Part shown: one piece after another, positions 57,471 through 64,000 of the stretch | Layout of the letters: every line of letters starts with the position of its first letter | Position numbering within the stretch: the first letter of the stretch is position 1 | From: Dehalococcoidia bacterium | GTDB lineage: Bacteria; Chloroflexota; Dehalococcoidia; Lucifugimonadales; Lucifugimonadaceae | Direction of reading: 5' to 3' | DNA: 64,000 bases | Assembly (NCBI GenBank): GCA_026421185.1 | Contig: JAPKCH010000002.1 | Span: 1 to 64,000 of the forward strand | Program-made: the position numbers and the translations under genes | Notes under the pieces: generated by a model | Told to the model about the DNA's origin: nothing | What the model saw: the letters and a program-made list of their open reading frames with translations, nothing else | Database searches by the model: none

Positions 57471-60400
57471 ATGCCTGACTCAGACATCGTTATCCGCGGC
57501 GCCCGCGAACACAATCTTAAGAACTTCGACATCAGAATCCCGCGGGATACGATGACCGTAATCACCGGCGTATCGGGATCGGGTAAGAGCAGTCTTGCTT
57601 TCGATACTATTTTCGCTGAGGGGCAACGACGCTACGTCGAATCGCTTTCTGCGTACGCTCGGCAGTTTTTGGGCAGGATGGAAAAGCCTGACGTTGATCA
57701 CATTGAGGGGCTGAGTCCTTCGATTTCCATCGATCAAAAAGGCGTTTCGAAGAACCCTCGTTCGACTGTGGGAACTGTCACTGAGATTTATGACTACCTG
57801 CGGCTTCTGTTTTCCCGTGCGGGTCGACCTCACTGTCACAACTGTGGGCGACCGGTATCGCGTCAGACTGTTCAGCAGATCGTCGATTCGATCTTGAATT
57901 GGGATGAAGGTACGCGACTGCAAGTGATGGCACCGATGGTGACTCACATGAAGGGTGAGCACCTTCAGGTTTTCGAGACGGCCCGACGAGATGGCTTTGT
58001 TCGTGTGCGTGTCGATGGTGAGACCCATGATCTTTCGGACGAGTTGAAGCTGGCGAAAACGAAGTGGCACGACATTGAAGTGGTTGTCGATCGAATTATC
58101 GTTCGTGAAGACACCGACCGTGGGCGGTTGACTGAATCGGTTGAGACTGCGCTTCGACTTACAGGCGGAAACCTGATCGCTTCGAAATTGGGTAGTGACG
58201 GTACGGATGATGAGGATGTCATTTACTCAGAGCATTTCGCCTGTGTTCACTGCGATATTTCTATTGCGGAGCTCGAGCCGCGTAATTTCTCGTTTAACAC
58301 TCCTTTTGGAGCGTGCCCGACTTGCACTGGACTTGGATACAAGCTGGAAGTCGACCCTGATTTAGTAATTCAGGACAAATCACTGAGTTTGAACAATGGC
58401 GCTATTACTCCTTGGGCTCGATCAGGTTCGAACTCCCCTTGGTACAACTCGACTCTAGAATCACTTTCTGAGCACTTTGGATTCTCGATGGACACGCCTG
58501 TTCGCGAGATGGATATGGATCACTTAAGCGTGATTCTGTATGGAACTGCGGGCAGGAAGCTTGATGTTTCTCACCAGACTCAAAAGGGCAAAGTTTATAG
58601 CTGGAACACATCGTTCGATGGAGTGATTCCGAACATGGAACGACGCCACATCGATACAGAATCAGACTCAGTTCGCGATGACATAGCGCGGTATATGACT
58701 CAACGTGCGTGTGCGACTTGCGGCGGTGCACGTCTGAAGCCCGAAGTTCTAGCGGTGACCGTTCTCGGCATGAACGTAATGGAAGTCACGGGTCAGTCAG
58801 TAGAAAACGCATTGCGGTGGGTCGCAGCGTGCCGAACTAGTGAGTGGCCTGGCAACGGTGAATACAGCGGCGAGGCTGAAGACCCCCTGAGTAATCGAGA
58901 ACAGGCGATTGCAGCTCAAATTTTGAAAGAAGTGGAAGCACGTTTGGGCTTCCTTTCGAGGGTTGGACTCGATTATCTGACTCTCGACCGAGCTGCGGCA
59001 ACGCTTTCGGGTGGTGAGGGTCAACGAATTAGGCTTGCGACTCAGATCGGATCGGGGCTGATGGGCGTTTTGTACGTGTGTGACGAGCCTTCAGTGGGAT
59101 TACATCCTGCGGACAATGATCGCTTGATCGGCACGCTGAAGAACCTTCGTGATGTGGGTAATACGGTTCTGATCGTCGAACACGATGAATCTGTAATGCG
59201 AGCAGCCGATCATATTGTCGATATGGGGCCGGGAGCAGGTCAGTTCGGCGGAAACGTAGTGGTTGAAGGTCCGATTGACGCGATTCTCAAGAGCGAGGAG
59301 TCGCTTACGGGTGCTTATCTAAGTGGACGTAAGTCGATTCCTGTTCCGAAGAAGCGTCGTAAAGGTAATGGCAGCGAGATTGCTGTTATTGGTGCTCGCG
59401 AAAACAATCTGAAGAACGTTTCTGTAGCGATTCCACTTGGGACACTGACTTGTGTGACCGGTGTTTCAGGTTCGGGTAAGAGCACGCTTGTGAACGAGAT
59501 TCTTTCTAAGAAGCTTTCACAGCACTTCTATCGTTCGAAGGACAGGCCCGGCGAACACGATGAAGTGACAGGGCTTGAACACGTCGACAAAGTGATTAAC
59601 ATTGATCAATCGGCGATTGGTCGAACGCCTCGTTCGAATCCGGCTACTTACACGGGCGTATTCACGAATATTAGAGATATTTTCGCTTCAATGCCTGAGT
59701 CGAAGGCACGTGGTTACAAGGCTGGTCGTTTTTCGTTCAACGTAAAGGGTGGTCGTTGCGAGGCTTGCAGCGGTGCTGGTTACGTTCAGATCGAGATGCA
59801 GTTCCTGCCAGATGTGACTGTGCCGTGTGAGATTTGTCTTGGCGCTCGGTACAACCGAGAAGCTCTTGAGATTAAGTTCAAGGGCAAGTCGATTGCAGAT
59901 GTTCTGGATATGACCGTTGCTGAAGCAGCTGATGTGTTCGAAAACATTCCTTCGATAGCCAATAAGATGAGGACGCTGACCGATGTGGGTCTTGGCTATG
60001 TGCATTTGGGTCAGCCCGCCACGACACTTTCGGGTGGTGAGGCTCAACGAATCAAGCTGTCGTCTGAGCTATCGAAGCGTTCTACGGGCAAAACGGTCTA
60101 CATTCTCGATGAGCCAACTACTGGTCTTTCGTTCGACGATGCTGCGAAGCTGATGATCGTGCTGCACCGATTGGTAGATGCTGGAAACTCGATCATATTG
60201 ATTGAGCACCACTTGGATCTGATTAAGAATGCCGATTGGATTCTCGATATGGGCCCATTGGCTGGTGATCGAGGCGGAAAGCTCGTTGCCGAGGGCACAC
60301 CAGAGTTTGTCGCATCGGTGAAGAGTTCGTCTACAGGGCTGTATCTCGCCGAAATGGACGGCATAAAGCCCAATGCCAAAGCCCCTGGCACTGTGAAAGC

Positions 60401-60551
60401 TCGAAAATTCAAGTCCGCTACGAACGGAATTAACGGTGATGAGATCACGTTACCGGATAGGCCTACCACCTCAGCCAACGGCGCAACTAAGACGCGTAAG
60501 AACTCGCGTCGGTACCGAAGGCGCCGTCGCGGGGCTGCAACCGGCGGATAG
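57471..60551 (+). CDS. uvrA: Excinuclease ABC subunit A
   Basis: REHNLKNFDIRIPRDTMTVITGVSGSGKSSLAFDTIFAEGQRRYVESLSAYARQFLG; zinc motifs CHNC and CEAC...CEIC; LSGGEAQRIKL. Confidence 0.99.
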   Translation: MPDSDIVIRGAREHNLKNFDIRIPRDTMTVITGVSGSGKSSLAFDTIFAEGQRRYVESLSAYARQFLGRMEKPDVDHIEGLSPSISIDQKGVSKNPRSTVGTVTEIYDYLRLLFSRAGRPHCHNCGRPVSRQTVQQIVDSILNWDEGTRLQVMAPMVTHMKGEHLQVFETARRDGFVRVRVDGETHDLSDELKLAKTKWHDIEVVVDRIIVREDTDRGRLTESVETALRLTGGNLIASKLGSDGTDDEDVIYSEHFACVHCDISIAELEPRNFSFNTPFGACPTCTGLGYKLEVDPDLVIQDKSLSLNNGAITPWARSGSNSPWYNSTLESLSEHFGFSMDTPVREMDMDHLSVILYGTAGRKLDVSHQTQKGKVYSWNTSFDGVIPNMERRHIDTESDSVRDDIARYMTQRACATCGGARLKPEVLAVTVLGMNVMEVTGQSVENALRWVAACRTSEWPGNGEYSGEAEDPLSNREQAIAAQILKEVEARLGFLSRVGLDYLTLDRAAATLSGGEGQRIRLATQIGSGLMGVLYVCDEPSVGLHPADNDRLIGTLKNLRDVGNTVLIVEHDESVMRAADHIVDMGPGAGQFGGNVVVEGPIDAILKSEESLTGAYLSGRKSIPVPKKRRKGNGSEIAVIGARENNLKNVSVAIPLGTLTCVTGVSGSGKSTLVNEILSKKLSQHFYRSKDRPGEHDEVTGLEHVDKVINIDQSAIGRTPRSNPATYTGVFTNIRDIFASMPESKARGYKAGRFSFNVKGGRCEACSGAGYVQIEMQFLPDVTVPCEICLGARYNREALEIKFKGKSIADVLDMTVAEAADVFENIPSIANKMRTLTDVGLGYVHLGQPATTLSGGEAQRIKLSSELSKRSTGKTVYILDEPTTGLSFDDAAKLMIVLHRLVDAGNSIILIEHHLDLIKNADWILDMGPLAGDRGGKLVAEGTPEFVASVKSSSTGLYLAEMDGIKPNAKAPGTVKARKFKSATNGINGDEITLPDRPTTSANGATKTRKNSRRYRRRRRGAATGG

Positions 60552-60777
60552 TTCGTTTGAACTTCTAATTAACCCCCGGAACGCCACTTAGCTCTCCCGA
60601 ATGGATCCGTGCGCTCACGCTACGTCGAGTTCATTAGTGAATTGGTCAGCAGGATGGACGCTGACTTCCCTCCAGGTATACGACCGTCAGCTCCGCTTGC
60701 GCAGCCTGCGGTTTCAGTTGCTTATGAGAAGCAATAATTCGCTGATATTAATCGTAAACGCTGGATCGTCGACTAGA

Positions 60778-61278
60778 TTAGCCGTCGCTTTGAACGATAA
60801 TGGCTAGGTTTTCACACGCTGAAATATCGGTCTGACAGAGCATTACCATGTTTCCTGCGACTAGATAGGCGTGATAGCTGGTGCGGTTATTGCCAGATGT
60901 GATGATTCCGCCAGCAGAGTTGGACGCAGGCGAACGGCCGAGGATCGCAAGCGCCGATTTGACACCTGCCGACATTGCATCAGCGTGTGTGGCGTATTTA
61001 CGAATTTCAATATCTCGCCTATCAGCAAATCCGTAGTAGACGTTCGTTGCCAGCGGCACGGTGTCTATATCGAACTCTTTGCTCAGTTTGAACCCGGCGA
61101 CTTCGAAATTCTCAACAGTGAATACTTCGTCGATTCGCAGGATAAGTGCGACTTCTTCACCATCATTAGACGTAGAGACGGTGTCGCCGGCTAAATCGTA
61201 TGGATCACTTGATCCGCAGGCAACAGCGAACAGCGCCAAAGAGAATATCGAGAACACAAGCAGTTTCCTGAATAGCAC
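60778..61278 (-). CDS. Putative lipoprotein
   Basis: FSIFSLALFAVACGSSDPYD lipobox. Confidence 0.7.
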   Translation of the reverse strand: MLFRKLLVFSIFSLALFAVACGSSDPYDLAGDTVSTSNDGEEVALILRIDEVFTVENFEVAGFKLSKEFDIDTVPLATNVYYGFADRRDIEIRKYATHADAMSAGVKSALAILGRSPASNSAGGIITSGNNRTSYHAYLVAGNMVMLCQTDISACENLAIIVQSDG

Positions 61279-61404
61279 TAGATACTCCGTTTAATCGTGA
61301 TTACCGCCCGGTCGGCTTCGCTCAGGGCAGACTGCTAACTCCTCGCAATGGCAACACTACGCTGACCACTCTCCTGCCGAGGTTTCGCAAACCATAGCAA
61401 ATGG

Positions 61405-62619
61405 TTAGCGTTTTCCGCCGGCTAGGTTCAATGATTCTGGGAGAGAACGGAGTCGGAGCATTGCGGCTGTACCAATTACCGGTCCGAGTGCGAGCATTGC
61501 GAACGCCCAGCCCCACCCTGAGGAATCTTTGACAATTGGTAGTAGCCATATGGAAACTGCGGTTAGAGCGAAGCCGATGCCGGTTTGAAAGGTGAGCATG
61601 GTGCCACGGTAGGCGGGGTCGCTCAATTCAGTCATAGCGGTTGAGAATTGAGCGGAGTCGGCGATTATAGATGCACCCCATATCATAGCTAATATCACGA
61701 TCAACACAGTCATTTCGACAGGTATGAATCCTATAAATGCCGCCATAGTTCCACTAATAATCATCGCGATACTTGTTACTGCGGTTCGCCCTATTTTTTC
61801 GGACCATGCTCCTGCAAGCGAGCTTGCGAAAGCCCCTGCTGCGAATACAAGGAACGTGAGGACGCTGGCAAGATCGAGGCTGTCGCCAATCAACGATCTA
61901 TCGCCTACGACGTAAAGCATGAAGCTGCCGATCCATGCCCACATTGCGTACAGCTCCCATTGGTGGCCGAGGTATCCGGTTAGTGCGAGTCGGGGACCCC
62001 GTTCAGTGAGGGCGCTAATCAGATAGCGAGGATTGAACTTGGCGCCTTTCACATCGTGGGGACCGTCTGTGACCATGAATTTCAGTATTAATCCGCCGAT
62101 TATCGCCAGAATTGAACTGCCAATAATCACAGCTTGCCAGTTTTCAGAAAATACAGATCGAAGCAGATGTGGTGATCCAGAGCCGATGGTGAGTGCCCCA
62201 ACCATGGTTCCAAGGGCGAATCCTCTGCCTTTTGTGTACCAGCCAGAAATCACTTTCATTGCGGGCGGGTAAACGCCACCTAGGAACGCACCAGTTGCGA
62301 ATCGAGCTGCGATCAGCATTGGGGTTGATTCGACTGGTATAACGAGTAAGTTGGTTGCAGCTGCAAGAATTGCCGATACGGCGAACAGTGTTCGAGCGTT
62401 GACGAGGTCGGAGAGATTGGTGAAGGCAATGATAAGTGTGCCGAGAACGAATCCGAGCTGAACGGCGATTGTCAGAATCGCAATCGTTGATTCGTCGACT
62501 GATTTCTCAATTTCGAGTGCTCCAGATATAGCGTTCGTCGAGAACCACACCGATAAAGAAAAGAATGTGGCTACTGATATGAAAAATAGTGATCGTGTTC
62601 GTGTTTCAGCTTTGAACAT
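61405..62619 (-). CDS. Major facilitator superfamily transporter
   Basis: Multiple TM segments; ATGAFLGGVYPPAMKVISGWYTKGRGFALGTMVGALTIGS. Confidence 0.9.
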   Translation of the reverse strand: MFKAETRTRSLFFISVATFFSLSVWFSTNAISGALEIEKSVDESTIAILTIAVQLGFVLGTLIIAFTNLSDLVNARTLFAVSAILAAATNLLVIPVESTPMLIAARFATGAFLGGVYPPAMKVISGWYTKGRGFALGTMVGALTIGSGSPHLLRSVFSENWQAVIIGSSILAIIGGLILKFMVTDGPHDVKGAKFNPRYLISALTERGPRLALTGYLGHQWELYAMWAWIGSFMLYVVGDRSLIGDSLDLASVLTFLVFAAGAFASSLAGAWSEKIGRTAVTSIAMIISGTMAAFIGFIPVEMTVLIVILAMIWGASIIADSAQFSTAMTELSDPAYRGTMLTFQTGIGFALTAVSIWLLPIVKDSSGWGWAFAMLALGPVIGTAAMLRLRSLPESLNLAGGKR

Positions 62620-62774
62620 GAATATTTGATGTATGCGTAGCTCGTTTAAGATGCTTCAATAACCGTTCGAATGCTATCTAGCTTGCCAATTATTTCCAAG
62701 TGAAGCTTTCGGGCGGTATTGTTTTACCTGTTGGATATTCGTTAGCTACGAGATACAAAGTTTCGAGGATAAGT

Positions 62775-63281
62775 ATGGGCCAGAGCGAACTAGAACTCAC
62801 TTACTTTCAGGACGGTCTTCACGGTAATCATTGTTACGGTTGCGGTGCATGGAATGATAAGGGGTTAAGGATTAAATCGTTCTGGGATGGCGATGAATCG
62901 GTTTGTATTTATCAACCAGATCAGCACCATGCAGCGATGCCCCCTGATGTGATGAACGGTGGAACCATCGCTGCCATTATCGATTGCCACGGGGTGTGCT
63001 CGGCGATAGCTGATGCGTACCGAACAGAGGGTCGTGAGGTTGGTGATGGTCAGAAGATTTGGTACGCAACTGCGTCGCTGACGGTGAACTATCGAAAACC
63101 CACTCGAATCGACGGGCCTGTGACAGCCCGTGCTCGATTGACTGAGAAGACTCACAAGAAGACTGCGTTTGCGGTCGATTTTTACTCGCATGATGGAGTC
63201 TTAACTTGCGATGCGACCGTGCTTTCGCTGAGAGTCCCTGACGAGTGGGCTGATCCGACAGGCTTATTTCAACATCTGTAG
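62775..63281 (+). CDS. PaaI-like hotdog-fold thioesterase
   Basis: CYGCGAWNDKGLRIKSF, DVMNGGTIAAIIDCHG, SLTVNYRKPTRIDGPV. Confidence 0.85.
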   Translation: MGQSELELTYFQDGLHGNHCYGCGAWNDKGLRIKSFWDGDESVCIYQPDQHHAAMPPDVMNGGTIAAIIDCHGVCSAIADAYRTEGREVGDGQKIWYATASLTVNYRKPTRIDGPVTARARLTEKTHKKTAFAVDFYSHDGVLTCDATVLSLRVPDEWADPTGLFQHL

Positions 63282-63390
63282 CCTGTTGCTTGATATTTAA
63301 GGTAGTAATTATTAGTTTTCGCTAGGAACTTGGAATTATTGAACGCACTTTAATCCCTGATGAATGTCAGGGCATTTGGATGTAAATATT

Positions 63391-63861
63391 ATGAAATTGG
63401 CAGTTGGTGGCGATCACGCAGGTTTTTCTATGAAGGGTCCTGTCGTTGAATATTTGAAATCTCTTGGGCACGACGTGACTGACTACGGCACTAACTCTGA
63501 AGAATCTGTCGATTTTACAGATGTCGCACAACGAGTAACTTCGGCAATTCTTTCTGGTGATGCGGAACGCGGAATTCTTGTTTGCGGGACGGGTGTTGGA
63601 GCGGCTATTGCCGGTAACAAGGTTCCGGGTATACGTGCGGCTTTGACACACGACACTCATTGCGCACATCAGGGTGTGGAACACGATGATGTGAACCTGA
63701 TTTGTATGGGTGCGTGGATTATCGGAATTGCCGTTGCTAAAGAGGTTATCGACGCTTTTTTGAATGCAGAGTTTTCGACAGATCCAGATTTCAGACGTCG
63801 AGTGGATAAGCTCGCCGAAATGGAACGTAAGTACGCGGAAGAACTAGTTCAGCTAGATTAA
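63391..63861 (+). CDS. rpiB: Ribose-5-phosphate isomerase B
   Basis: KLAVGGDHAGFSMKGPVVEYLKSLGHDVTDYGT, GILVCGTGVGAAIAGNKVPGIRAAL. Confidence 0.95.
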   Translation: MKLAVGGDHAGFSMKGPVVEYLKSLGHDVTDYGTNSEESVDFTDVAQRVTSAILSGDAERGILVCGTGVGAAIAGNKVPGIRAALTHDTHCAHQGVEHDDVNLICMGAWIIGIAVAKEVIDAFLNAEFSTDPDFRRRVDKLAEMERKYAEELVQLD

Positions 63862-64000
63862 TGCACTATGCCTAGAGCAATGGAATCGGACAGTACTGAA
63901 GTAATGTAACGCGGTAAGTGGGCTGGGCGTTCGGAATTCTTCGTAGACGTCGAGCTGGACTTGGCCGCGCACCCAGCTTACCCAACTGCCACCTCCTGAC

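Noticed and set aside
58420-58440. CAGGTTCGAACTCCCC as a tRNA T-arm
   Set aside because: Lies inside uvrA coding sequence with no cloverleaf around it
60601-60807. 68-aa ORF after uvrA
   Set aside because: Unlike any protein; an alternative 42-aa frame (VRSRYVEFISELVSRMDADFPPGIRPSAPLAQPAVSVAYEKQ) looks equally plausible, neither supportable
1-64000. Prophage, integron or IS element
   Set aside because: No integrase, transposase, terminase or capsid-like ORFs seen in the track

Overview
This 64 kb window is a densely coded bacterial chromosome segment. The gene content (sugar-acid and enolase-superfamily catabolism, sulfatase, DUF1501/DUF1800 pair, many small lipoproteins) looks like a marine Chloroflexota/SAR202-type genome; that placement is inference. 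Recognisable genes include acsA, groES-groEL, an SbcD/Mre11-like nuclease with an SbcC/YhaN-like ATPase, ald, lpdA, zwf, ybeY, dnaX, ybaB, recR, recO, uvrA and rpiB. No rRNA, tRNA, CRISPR array, IS element or prophage was recognised. The strongest finding is an interrupted minus-strand gene at 47650..48204. It reads through one in-frame TGA inside the motif NGD-U-GSCSSS, so it appears to encode a UGSC-type selenoprotein that ORF callers split in two, and a co-directional partner gene sits just upstream. Other findings: overlapping tandem CIRCE-like operators before groESL; a DnaX lacking all four zinc-ligand cysteines; a highly structured intergenic RNA candidate after a ParB-like gene; a TTTGGAAT palindrome cluster between divergent DUF5343 and ParB genes; a branched 5'UTR that would pair over a start codon; two families of dispersed palindromic repeats; and a series of decayed gene relics (kinase, response-regulator receiver, methyltransferase, aldo/keto reductase, membrane protein).
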